The position numbers and the translations under genes are program-made. From positions 1 to 51,759 of IMG/VR virus record IMGVR_UViG_3300023109_000035: 51,759 nucleotides of DNA. The stretch is one strand, 5' to 3'. Source of the stretch: a virus. This document shows, piece after piece, positions 7,687-17,100 of this stretch. Position 1 is the first letter of the stretch. Every line of letters starts with the position of its first letter. The notes beneath the pieces were generated by a model. It ran no database searches. It worked only from the letters and a program-made list of their open reading frames with translations, and was not told the DNA's origin.

Positions 7687-8119
7687 AAGAAAAAAAGGAC
7701 CAGTAAGATCAAAAAAAGTAGAGTATGATGGAATTAAATTTGCATCAGGTCTTGAAAAAAATATGTATGTAGCTTTAAAAAAAGCAAATATTAAAGCCGA
7801 ATATGAGGGACAAACTTACGAGCTTGTCTCCTCTTTCGGATTTAAAAATAATTCTTATGAAAGGCAAGGAAACGGAAAAGGAGAATATAAAAATAGGGGT
7901 AATAAAAAAATACTTAATATCAAGTATACGCCTGATTTTATTGGAACTGGATTCATCATTGAATGCAAAGGGAGAGCTAATGAAAGTTTTCCTATACGTT
8001 GGAAATTATTTAAAGCTTATGTACATAAGAACTTACCGGAAGTTACGTTATATAAACCACAAACTACAAAAGAATGCGAAGAAACCGTAAGCTTAATTCT
8101 TTCGAGCAGAAAGACTTAG
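7670..8119 (+). CDS. PD-(D/E)XK endonuclease (DUF1064/T7 gp3-like)
   Basis: A 149-residue basic protein. The pattern FASGLEKNMYVALKKANI (residues 24-41, with E29), YTPDF (D89) and FIIECKG (E98, K100) gives the E...D...ExK catalytic set of phage endonuclease I-like and DUF1064 nucleases, which resolve branched DNA or act as recombination nucleases. The N-terminus is highly basic (RRFKRKKGPVRSKK), suited to DNA binding. It overlaps the MazG-like gene by 17 bases. Junction resolution before packaging is the most likely role; a host-DNA-degrading nuclease is the alternative. Confidence 0.78.
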   Translation: MVRRFKRKKGPVRSKKVEYDGIKFASGLEKNMYVALKKANIKAEYEGQTYELVSSFGFKNNSYERQGNGKGEYKNRGNKKILNIKYTPDFIGTGFIIECKGRANESFPIRWKLFKAYVHKNLPEVTLYKPQTTKECEETVSLILSSRKT

Positions 8120-8247
8120 CTAGAAGAAAATATGCTGAAAGACAATTGCAAAAGTTTATAGACTGGAGTATTGAGTCTAAAGGTTATTTAAAATATAAAG
8201 ACTTAATTAAATACTCAGAAAAATATGGCACGTCAACAATTAAGTAG
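8074..8247 (+). CDS. 57-residue basic hypothetical protein
   Basis: This frame begins inside the end of the endonuclease gene in another frame (46-base overlap) and ends TAG inside the start of the next small gene. It is basic and helical (RRNRKLNSFEQKDLARRKYA, then WSIESKGYLKYKDL). The overlaps at both ends follow the packing style of the arm. No family is recognised. Confidence 0.45.
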   Translation: MRRNRKLNSFEQKDLARRKYAERQLQKFIDWSIESKGYLKYKDLIKYSEKYGTSTIK

Positions 8248-8359
8248 TAAAATAGATAGAGTTAAAGTTAAAAGAAAAGGTGTTCATGCTAAGACTAAAA
8301 CATCTAGCTCTACTTCTAGCATACTATACAAAAAAAAATACAAAGGACAAGGAAGATGA
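8225..8359 (+). CDS. Small conserved basic phage protein (44 aa)
   Basis: A Lys/Ser-rich 44-residue protein whose core, VKRKGVHAKTKTSSSTSS, and end, YKGQGR, match a small conserved protein I recall from marine T7-like and T4-like phages of cyanobacteria and other marine bacteria. Its function is unknown there too. It overlaps the gene before by 23 bases and couples to the next by an ATGA overlap. The extreme basic composition suggests DNA or RNA contact. Confidence 0.62.
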   Translation: MARQQLSSKIDRVKVKRKGVHAKTKTSSSTSSILYKKKYKGQGR

Positions 8360-8583
8360 AAGAAAGCACATTATTAGAAATGCAAAATAAAATTGCGGCA
8401 TTAACAAGAGTTGTGCAACAAATGATAAATGAAATGAATATACTTAGTACTACTGCAATGGGTACTTTAGAAACTGTAAAATTAATACCAGGTTACGATA
8501 GAGCTATAGAGTTCTTAAAAAAAGAAGCTGAAAAAATAGAAAAAGAAAAACAAGATGGAGTTAAGCAACAAGATACTAAGTGA
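8356..8583 (+). CDS. 75-residue coiled-coil protein
   Basis: The protein is nearly all helix, with Met/Leu/Ile heptad-like spacing (LLEMQNKIAALTRVVQQMIN) and a Lys/Glu-rich tail (KKEAEKIEKEKQ), so it probably oligomerises. It starts in the stop of the preceding gene and overlaps the reductase by 29 bases. Function unknown; close coupling to the reductase could mean a regulatory or scaffold role, but there is no direct sign of one. Confidence 0.55.
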   Translation: MKESTLLEMQNKIAALTRVVQQMINEMNILSTTAMGTLETVKLIPGYDRAIEFLKKEAEKIEKEKQDGVKQQDTK

Positions 8584-10417
8584 TATAACAGTGTACATGA
8601 AGTACGCTAAGTTCGTGCCTGAGTTAAATCGTAGAGAAACTTGGGTGGAACTAGTAGATAGAAATAAAGCTATGCATATTAAGAAATATCCTAATCTTGC
8701 TGATAAAATTAACGAAGCTTATAAATTAGTATATGAGAAAAAGATTTTACCAAGTATGCGTTCGTTACAATTCGGAGGTAAACCGATTGAAATTAGTCCT
8801 AATCGCGTGTATAATTGCGCTTATTTACCAATTGATCATATTGATTCGTTCCACGAGACTATGTTCTTACTTCTTGGAGGAACAGGTGTTGGATACTCTG
8901 TTCAAAATCATCACGTAAAACAGATGCCACCAGTTAATCAACCTTATGCTAAAAGAACTAGAAGGTTTTTGATTGGTGATAGTATTGAAGGTTGGGCTGA
9001 CGCAATTAAAGTTCTTATGAAGTCCTATATGGGTGATAAGAGAAGTTCTACTGTAGAGTTTGATTACTCAGATATTAGAGCTAAAGGTGCACAGCTAGTT
9101 ACATCAGGTGGTAAAGCACCAGGACCTCAGCCACTTAAAGAGTGTATACTAAAGATTAAAGGTATATTCGATGCTAAAGATGATGGTACACCACTAACAA
9201 CTGTTGAAGCTCATGATATTGTTTGTCATATAGCTGACTCAGTTTTAGCTGGTGGTATACGTAGAGCTGCTTTAATTAGTTTATTCTCTGCTGAAGATAA
9301 CGAAATGATTAGTTGTAAGTCAGGTAATTGGTGGGAAACAAATCCACAAAGAGGTAGAGCTAACAACTCAGCCGTACTTATGAGACATAAAGTAACTCAA
9401 GAGTTTTTTATGGACTTGTGGAAACGTGTAGAGCTATCAGGGTCAGGTGAACCTGGTATATATCTTAACAATGACAAAGACTGGGGTACAAACCCTTGTT
9501 GTGAAATAGCATTAAGACCTTTTCAGTTTTGTAACCTATGTGAAGTAAATGCTAGTGATATAGAATCACAAGATGATTTTAATGAGAGAGTTAAACACGC
9601 TAGCTTTATAGGTACACTACAAGCTGGGTACACTGACTTTCATTATTTAAGAGATGTATGGAGAGATACGACAGAGAAGGACGCCCTTATCGGTGTGTCA
9701 ATGACAGGAATCGCGAGTGCCGCTGTGCTGCCGTTGGATATGAAGGCCGCTGCAAGTATAGTAAAAAGAGAAAACTCAAAGACAGCTAAAGCAATTGGTA
9801 TTAATCCAGCTGCAAGATGTACAACCGTGAAGCCTGCTGGGACTACATCTCTTGCATTAGGAACTTCATCTGGTATTCATGCATGGCATGCTGATTATTA
9901 CACGCGTAGGATCAGAGTTGGTAAAAACGAATCTATGTATAAATACTTAGCAGCTAATCATCCTGAGTTAATTGAAGATGAGTTTTTTAGACCTCATGAT
10001 ACTGCAGTAATTAGCATACCACAAAAAGCTCCTAAAGGTTCTATACTTAGAACTGAATCACCATTTGATTTACTTGAACGTATAAAGAAAGTAGCTCAAG
10101 AGTGGGTTAAGCCTGGTCACAGAAAAGGATCTAACACTCACAACGTTTCAGCTACTGTTAGTTTAAAACAAGAAGAATGGGATCAAGCTGGTAAATGGAT
10201 GTGGGAAAATAGAGATCATTACAATGGGCTGTCTGTATTGCCATACGATGGAGGTACATATACTCAAGCTCCATTTGAAGATATAAGTAAAGTAAATTAT
10301 GATATGGCTATGAAACATTTAAAAGATATTGATCTTAGCAAAATTGTAGAAACAGAAGATGAAACAGATCTTGCAGGGGAATTAGCTTGTGCAGGTGATA
10401 ATTGTGAAATTAAATGA
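8555..10417 (+). CDS. nrdJ: Adenosylcobalamin-dependent (class II) ribonucleotide reductase
   Basis: A 620-residue monomeric class II reductase of the Lactobacillus leichmannii type, which makes deoxyribonucleotides from ribonucleoside triphosphates using B12. It keeps all key elements: C88 in VYNCAYLP (one partner of the redox pair), N313-P-C315-C-E317 (thiyl-radical Cys with its Asn and Glu), the CNLCEVNASD loop, and the C-terminal shuttle pair C612/C617. The glycine-rich FLLLGGTGVGYS lies in the allosteric region. It is shorter than the bacterial enzyme (about 740). ATG 8555 overlaps the coiled-coil gene; a second ATG at 8597 is possible. The enzyme works with or without oxygen, but needs cobalamin from the host. 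Confidence 0.93.
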   Translation: MELSNKILSDITVYMKYAKFVPELNRRETWVELVDRNKAMHIKKYPNLADKINEAYKLVYEKKILPSMRSLQFGGKPIEISPNRVYNCAYLPIDHIDSFHETMFLLLGGTGVGYSVQNHHVKQMPPVNQPYAKRTRRFLIGDSIEGWADAIKVLMKSYMGDKRSSTVEFDYSDIRAKGAQLVTSGGKAPGPQPLKECILKIKGIFDAKDDGTPLTTVEAHDIVCHIADSVLAGGIRRAALISLFSAEDNEMISCKSGNWWETNPQRGRANNSAVLMRHKVTQEFFMDLWKRVELSGSGEPGIYLNNDKDWGTNPCCEIALRPFQFCNLCEVNASDIESQDDFNERVKHASFIGTLQAGYTDFHYLRDVWRDTTEKDALIGVSMTGIASAAVLPLDMKAAASIVKRENSKTAKAIGINPAARCTTVKPAGTTSLALGTSSGIHAWHADYYTRRIRVGKNESMYKYLAANHPELIEDEFFRPHDTAVISIPQKAPKGSILRTESPFDLLERIKKVAQEWVKPGHRKGSNTHNVSATVSLKQEEWDQAGKWMWENRDHYNGLSVLPYDGGTYTQAPFEDISKVNYDMAMKHLKDIDLSKIVETEDETDLAGELACAGDNCEIK

Positions 10418-10575
10418 AAAAGTTAGCAATAATTGGAGGTCTCAGTTTAATGACAGCTGGGACTTCATATATGTTGTGGCATCCACACGCACCACAGTTT
10501 GATTTTAATCCTAACACTTTAGCAATAGCTAGTGGCGGATTTTTTGTAGCTGTTGGAATTAGTTTTAAATTTTAA
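10414..10575 (+). CDS. 53-residue two-segment membrane protein
   Basis: Begins inside the reductase stop (ATGA overlap). Two hydrophobic stretches (LAIIGGLSLMTAGTSYM and LAIASGGFFVAVGISF) flank a short polar loop with WHPHAPQFDFNPN. It looks like a small inner-membrane protein, possibly a holin-like or superinfection-type protein, though no family is recognised. It is the last sizeable gene of the plus-strand arm before the tRNA. Confidence 0.55.
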   Translation: MKKLAIIGGLSLMTAGTSYMLWHPHAPQFDFNPNTLAIASGGFFVAVGISFKF

Positions 10576-10586
10576 ATAAATAATAT

Positions 10587-10631
10587 ATGTGTCCATTATG
10601 TTTAGGCGGTATTTGCGAATACTGTAAATAG
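10587..10631 (+). CDS. 14-residue double CxxC micro-ORF
   Basis: ATG to TAG, encoding a 14-residue peptide with CPLC at 2-5 and CEYC at 10-13, a C-x2-C-x4-C-x2-C spacing that could chelate one metal ion. Four Cys in 14 residues is far above expectation for this AT-rich DNA, and the 30-residue protein at 4-96 uses the same type of knuckle. It is too short to be sure it is translated. Confidence 0.3.
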   Translation: MCPLCLGGICEYCK

Positions 10632-10638
10632 TTATGTT

Positions 10639-10712
10639 GGGGGATTAGCTCAGCTGGCTAGAGCGCCTGCCTTGCACGCAGGAGGTCATCAGTTCGACTC
10701 TGATATTCTCCA
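10639..10712 (+). tRNA. tRNA-Ala (anticodon TGC)
   Basis: A complete cloverleaf can be drawn. The acceptor stem GGGGGAT pairs with ATTCTCC (with G-U pairs). The D arm is GCTC...GAGC. The anticodon arm CCTGC-CTTGCAC-GCAGG carries TGC (Ala). The T arm ATCAG-TTCGACT-CTGAT keeps the TTCGA core. The discriminator is A, and CCA is not encoded (CAA follows), so the host CCA-adding enzyme is needed. It is the only tRNA recognised. It lies between the end of the early arm and the terminator, so it could be cut from the early transcript. It may supplement decoding of GCA/GCT codons, which are common in the structural genes. Confidence 0.95.
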
Positions 10713-10715
10713 CAA

Positions 10716-10751
10716 ATAAAAAGGGGACCTCGTAATGAGATCCCCTTTTTT
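10716..10751. terminator. Bidirectional hairpin terminator between convergent arms
   Basis: AAAAAGGGGACCTC and GAGATCCCCTTTTT form a stem of about 14 pairs with one mismatch around a short loop (about GTAAT). The plus-strand T-run reaches 10751; the A-run upstream gives a T-run on the minus strand. It sits exactly where the plus-strand early block and the minus-strand late block converge and should stop both. The flanks 10752-10795 hold nothing else recognisable. Confidence 0.85.
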
Positions 10752-10795
10752 GGTTACAGGAACTTTGGGTATGGTGCCCAGTATTTTATTGTTCC

Positions 10796-11041
10796 TTATT
10801 TTTTACCACAAGGCTCACCCGTGGCAACATTTATCCAGTTTTCTTTTTCAAACCAGTCTTTCAAAGTTGCTCCTTTTTTACGAGCTCCTTTAATATTACT
10901 TTTAGAACTACGTCTATACTTACCTCTTGATGCCGCATTCTTTTTAGCATTAACAACTGCTTTCTTTTCTTCGTCAGACATTGAGTCTACTTTAGACTTA
11001 GGTAGACATACTTTTCTAGTTCCTCCTCCCTTAATAGCCAT
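10796..11041 (-). CDS. Small basic protein with DUF5872-like C-terminus
   Basis: An 81-residue, very basic protein ending in LKDWFEKENWINVATGEPCG, a pattern I recall as the C-terminal half of DUF5872-type proteins of phages and algal viruses (Trp-Phe ... W-hydrophobic ... PCG). The middle is Lys/Ser/Arg-rich and likely disordered. It overlaps the gene upstream by one base and is the last gene of the late block before the terminator. Role unknown; these basic Cys-containing proteins may be virion DNA-associated, which is inference. Confidence 0.6.
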   Translation of the reverse strand: MAIKGGGTRKVCLPKSKVDSMSDEEKKAVVNAKKNAASRGKYRRSSKSNIKGARKKGATLKDWFEKENWINVATGEPCGKK

Positions 11042-11196
11042 TACTTATTGTCTTTACTTTTACCCCAATTAGCTGCTCCTTTTTTTCTACATTGTACTAA
11101 CTGGCCAGATGCATAAGCGCTAGGCCAAACTTTAGCTGAAGCTTTTACTTTCTTATAACAAGCATCTTTAACTACTTTTTTTGTTCGTTTTGCCAT
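11041..11196 (-). CDS. 51-residue basic protein with SAYASG...CRKKGA motif
   Basis: The product reads CYKKVKASAKVWPSAYASGQ, followed by a CRKKGAANWG stretch. This is a conserved viral motif I recall fused, in other viruses, to the DUF5872-like half now encoded by the neighbour. It starts inside the stop of the 2990-residue gene (one-base overlap, TAATG) and ends with a one-base overlap into the next gene. Two Cys could bind a metal. The two small genes may be a split version of one ancestral protein. Confidence 0.62.
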   Translation of the reverse strand: MAKRTKKVVKDACYKKVKASAKVWPSAYASGQLVQCRKKGAANWGKSKDNK

Positions 11197-14100
11197 TATT
11201 TCCTTTTATTATATTTTCTTTTATTTTTTCTTTTATTTAAACTTTTTTTAGAACGAGAACTTTTGGATTTAGAACTAGATTCTTTCATTATGTCCCAAGA
11301 AGACCAACCACCTATCATAGCTAATCTTTGCCACCAGTCAGCTTCTTCATTCATAGATCCTTCTATATTTTCCATTTTAAGTAAAACCCTATCTAATGGC
11401 ACATTTGTTGTAGCTGAAATAACTTTGGCCGCAGACATCAAGCCAGGATTATCTAAACTAAATCCTTTATCTAGTATTTCTTGTCTTCTTTTTTTACTAT
11501 CAAAAGCCCAACCTGCAGCTCTTAACCTAGCTATCTTAGAGCCTATAGGTGGAGAAAACTGTAGTAACTTCCACACAGAATCAGTGTACTCTGGCCTAGA
11601 TCTTCCAGATCTTTCGTAAATATCCATTAAAAAGTTTTTAGCTACAGAAACAGTTGCTCCTCCAATGCCTAAACCTCTTAACAACGAATCAGCCATTCCA
11701 TTTATAGTTCTATAAGTTCTTTTCTTTTCATCTTCTTCATCATCTTCAAAACCTAATTTAAACAAAGCTTGTTGTAAAGCGTTGAATATTAAATTCTGTA
11801 CAAAAGCATAATAAACTATTTTACTCATATTAGATTTAGAACTACCTCTTCCATTTACTAAGTCTTGAAAAGCTCTTTTCATTAACCTAGAATACTGCAT
11901 AGGTGTATTAGCAAACATCAATATTAAACGACCAACATCACTTGATTGTTGTTGAGATATTTTATCAGGTCTAGCAGACTGTTGAGATTCTTCAGCTATT
12001 TCTCTAAACTCTCTCATTGCTACTTCTTCAGCTTCTTTTTTAGACATGCCGTCTTTTATTAAAGCATCTATTTTATTTCTATAAAAAGTAGCACCACCTA
12101 AAGCTATTGCAAAACTATCAGCAAATTGAGTAGGTAAATAACCTTTTTCAAGTATATAGGCCATAACAGCTTTAGCTTTGTTTTTAGATGTCTTAGCTAA
12201 GTCAGCTATTTCAGATTCATTTATATTTATTCTAAGACCATTACGTCTATCTCTTAAAAAATCTGAATTCATAAGCGACATAAAATCTTTCCAATACTGA
12301 GGTTGATTTGCAAAAGCTTTACCAGCTTTTAAAGGGTTATTAAAATCCCAATTTATAAAGTTAATAGCAGATATAGTTTGTAATATTGCAGACCTGGTAT
12401 TAAAGAACATAATAGCAGCATTAGAACCATTTATATAATTTAATATTCTATTGCTTAATCTATTACCTGTTTGCAATCTATTGCTACCAGCTTTCATTCT
12501 TGAAAGTACATTCTCTAAAGCTTCTCTATATTTTGCACCATGTATAGCTTCTAGTTTATTTAAGTTTTTATTACTAAATATAATATCTGCATTAGCTTGC
12601 CATTCAGCCAGTAATTCAGATCTTTTTACTTTTAAACCTTGTATTAAGTCAGACGTTATACTACCAGTTAGCCATCCTTCAGCAGGTGCAGGATAAGCTC
12701 TTTTGTTTATTTGTACTAACTTATCTGCAAATATTTTTAATTTTTCATTATTTTCTACAGCATTTACTAGTTCTTTGGTATCTGCTTTAGAAAGACCAGG
12801 TATATCTAAACCTTGTTTATTCCATAAATAAACTCTTACAGCTTGCTCATTAGTAAAACCATCCACAGATTCTTTACTTAATTCTTTAGGAACATCTAAA
12901 TCTTTTTTAAGAGCTTTAAAATCGTTCATTAAATTTAATCTAGCTTGTGACAAAGCTTGATTAGCTTTAGCAAAAGGATCAAATAAATGCTTTTTAAACC
13001 AAGCCATTTGGTTATCGCCTAACTTACCTTTGCTTAACAATGGATATATTAATCCCATAAAATCTTCGGCAGATGGAGGTATCCAAAACTTAAATTTACC
13101 TTTATTAGCGCCTCTAACTTTAGCTTTAGCTTCTGAATATTCCTTTTCAGATGCTATACCTGATTTTTGTTCTATTATATCATTAAAATCTTTATCAACA
13201 TTTAGTGAAAACTTTAATTTAGCTTGTTGAACTTTAGATTTAACATCTACAACTTCTAGCGCATCTCTTACTGCTTGCACATTTTGAATAGCATCATCAG
13301 CAAAGTAAAAATCATTATAACCTTTAGCTGCTTGATCTATTATCCAATTCGCTTTAGATGCTCCTGTTGATTTACCTAAACCTATTATGTTTTCTTTTTT
13401 AAACTCAACACCTTGTGATTTTAAAAATTCATATATAGCTTGCTGTGATTGTGGCGCTCTAGCCGTTAAAACAAATAAATCTTCATTACCTCTAGCGTCT
13501 TTTATTTTTTTAGCTATTTTAAGCAATGGACCTTCTTTGCCTTTAGTTACTTTATTAAACTCACTAAAATCAAACTTATATCCTTGATCTAATAAAGATT
13601 TACCTTGCTCTGCAAACTCTTCTGCATTTAATGTAATGCTTTCATCTCCACGATTAGCTATTACATTTGATTCAGTAGTTGCTAGCGTATCATCAAAATC
13701 AAATACTCTAATTTTTTTAACAGGAGCGTTTAATTTTTTAGCTTGTTTTAAGGCTTCATCAATAGTTTTAGCCTTGTTTAACACGTCGTCCATAGACATG
13801 TTGTCATCCATGTCTAATACTTTAGATTCTTTAAAAACAACTACATTTTCGTCTTTAGCAGAATTTTGGCTTTTATCAAGAATTTCTATATCTTCTATAA
13901 GCTTTTCTACATTACCTAATTCAATAAAAGCTTTTTCACCACTTTTAGCATATAAATTTTTACTAAACTTAGGATTGTTTTTTAAGAATTTAGTTAATCT
14001 AAAAATACCTTCTTTACTTGTTGCACCAGTTTTTGCTCCTCCTTCTACTCCCTTAGCATCTATAACATCCATTAAATATGTTGGTCCAAAAAGCTGTGTA

Positions 14101-17100
14101 TGTTCTACAAACATTTCTTCTAACATTGCGTCTGTTAAATTACCTTCTGCTATACCTAAAAATATTTTAGCCATAGTATTTGCATTAGCTCCTAAGTGTT
14201 CTCCTTTTATAGTTAAATCTTTGTAAGCTGATACAGTACCAAAAGCAGCTTGCCACTGAGCATTAATTAAGTCAAGTTTACCTGCTTCTAAATTATTTTT
14301 TAAATGAAGATCATATCTTTCTTTAAAATCATTTACTGTATTAAAATCTTCTAATAACTCTGCTCTTTGAGCATCTGTCATTTCTAACCACCTACTTATA
14401 GAAGGTTTTGTTTTACCTTCTACGTATTGATTACCTTCTTGAAGATACATAAAGTCAAAACCACTAAGAGATCTAAAGCCTAAAGATATGTTTGTTTGAG
14501 TTTGAAGCATTTGAAAAACATATTCTAAATCTACATCTCCTTTTTTATAAGCTTCATTTAATTTATTAGCTATATACTTAAATAATAGTTTATTAGCTGT
14601 ATTAGCTTTTTCTATTTTTGGTCTTGCTTCTTCTAGTAATTGTTTTTTTCTTTCTAAATTAGTAGTTTCAAATATAGGCTTTAGTATATTTTTTAATTTA
14701 GTAGAGTCTTTATTCATTAATATAGAGTCACTAAGTTTTATACCTAACTTATCTAAATCTTCAACATACTTTACAAAAAGATCATCTGTGTACTCTAAAT
14801 CTTTTAATGCTTGAGCATCATTGTAGTACATTCCCTCTATGAAGTTGCCATCTTCGTCAGTTTGATAAACAGTTTTACCTTGCTCTTTTGATGCTTGTTT
14901 ATCTTTTTTTCTACCTGCAGGGTCTAGTATACCATTTTTATATCCTAAAAAGTCAAATCCTAAAGCTCCAAATACCCTATTGTCAATAGTTTTACCAAGA
15001 GCTTGGCTACCAGCATTCATTCTGTCAGTTACAACTTTATTGTAATTCTTTACACCTTTTACTATAGATCTTAATACTGTTCCTTTACTTTTAATTTTAT
15101 CATATAAAGCTGGATCAATAAGTTTTATAGCTTCTAATACTTCACTTTTAAATCCTTTAGCATCTACATTTAAATCTGGATTTTCTTTATATAAATAATT
15201 TATAAGCTCTCTAAGTTTAGGACTAGATTTTTCTAGTGCTTCTGCAACTTCAGGAACTAAATTACCGTCGCCATCTTCAAAGCCTTTATCTAGTACAAGT
15301 TTATTAAAAGTATCTAAATCTTTTTGTAGATTAGGAGCATCTTCTTGATTTATTGAACCTGCAGAACCATCGTCTAAACTAAACTTAAACGTCATACCTC
15401 TAGCAGTTTGATTAGCTATATCATTAGATACAACCTCTAATTCTGCCATAGTTTTATTCCTATCAGTTAAGTTAGCTAATGTCTCTGGATCTTGTAAAGC
15501 TTGCTGAGATGCATCGAAACCAATAATCTCAGCTACAGACTCTGCTAAAGCAGTTTGCTTAGACGCTGGTCTTCCTGTAGTAGGATTTAAATGCTCTTGC
15601 TTAAATTGGTTTTCATCAAAAGCTTTCTTTTTAAATATAGGATTACCAGCTTTTTTATCTGATACTTGTGTACCAATAGCTTGTGACTCGCCAACAGTCA
15701 TACGTTTTTGTTTTCCAGTAGCTGGATCTATAACAGGTTCTTTAGCAAAAGCAAATCTTTTGTTTACCTGTCTTTGAGTAAGCTTATCGTATATGGCTTC
15801 ACTAAAGTTGTTTAAGAAATCAGTATACTGTTGAGAATTGGGAGTGCCCATTAAATCTTTAACATCATCAACAAATCTTTTAGTTTTAAATTCATTTGTT
15901 AAATAATCAACTATTTGTTTAGGACTTACTAAAACACCTTTTTGTACTTGATTTTTTACCTTGTTGAAAAATCCATCTATAACTTCACCATAAGTTTTAC
16001 CTTGATTAGGACCTTTTTTAATTACTTGTTGTTGAGAAGATTTTAAAAGCTTATCATATTGAGGTTTGTTTATTTCTCTATCAGCAAGCATTTGATCTAG
16101 TTCTTTAGTAGTAAAAAATCCCATAGTTCTTCTAAGACTCTCTCCTTCTTGCCTACCTTCTGGTATTGGTGATTTTTTAGGACCAGTTTTTGGAGCTGCA
16201 TATCCTAATACTTCTGCAGCTATTTGTTTTGATCTTTGTCTTATACCACCTTTTTGATTGTTAATAAACTGGCCAGCTGTTCCATCAAACTCTTGATCTG
16301 TTTTTGCTTGGTAGTCTCTATAAAGTCCTAGTATACCTCTTTCGTCTGTTAATATAGAATCAATTAATGCTTTTCTATTGGCCTGGTATTTAGCGTTGCC
16401 TATGTACTGACTAGCTATAAAAGTAGCTAGTGGTTTAAATTGTTTTAAAACTTCTTCTTCAGTAGCTGTCTTGTCTAATTCTTTATCTATTACTTCTTGC
16501 GGTATTGCTTTAGTAATTTCATCCATTTCATCTATACGAGAAGTTTCTATTTCTTCATCTATTTCTTGACCAGTCTCATCTTGTATAGACAAACCTTCTT
16601 CTTGCAAAGCAGACTCATCTATAGATTCTTTAACAGATATATCTTGCTTTTGTAAAGGACCTTTTGGTGTAATATCTTCAGATATTTCAATACCTTTATC
16701 TAAAACATTTTTTTGAGCTTTAGTTAATTTACCTTTTGCAAAAGACTTATTATAATCTTTTATAAATCTATATACATCTTCTGCTGTATCAAATTTTATT
16801 TTACCTAATTTACTTTCAGGGGCTATTTGTTGAAAAACTCTTCTAACAAAATCACCAAGCTTTGTAAAAACACCTTCGTCAAAAGTAACTTCACCATTTG
16901 TCAGTGCTTCTGATAGTAAAGTAATTTTTTCTTCAGCTCTAATAGATTCAGGTTTGTTTTTGTAAGCATCTAATCTCTCTTTAAAGTTAGCATTACTTTT
17001 ACCATCAACATTCTTTAAAACATTATCTACAGCGTTGCCCATAGCAAAAACAGCTCTATCGTTACCTTCTAATGCAACGCTTAAGACATCATGTAAAACC

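Noticed and set aside
7803-8090. A 95-residue plus-strand frame inside the endonuclease gene
   Set aside because: Overlaps the PD-(D/E)XK catalytic region in another frame and has no recognisable motif.
8733-8918. A 61-residue plus-strand frame inside the reductase gene
   Set aside because: Shadow frame across a conserved region of the reductase.
13636-14226. A 196-residue plus-strand frame opposite the giant gene
   Set aside because: It is the antisense of a well-supported coding region and shows the composition of a reverse-complement shadow (Ser/Leu/Ala-rich).
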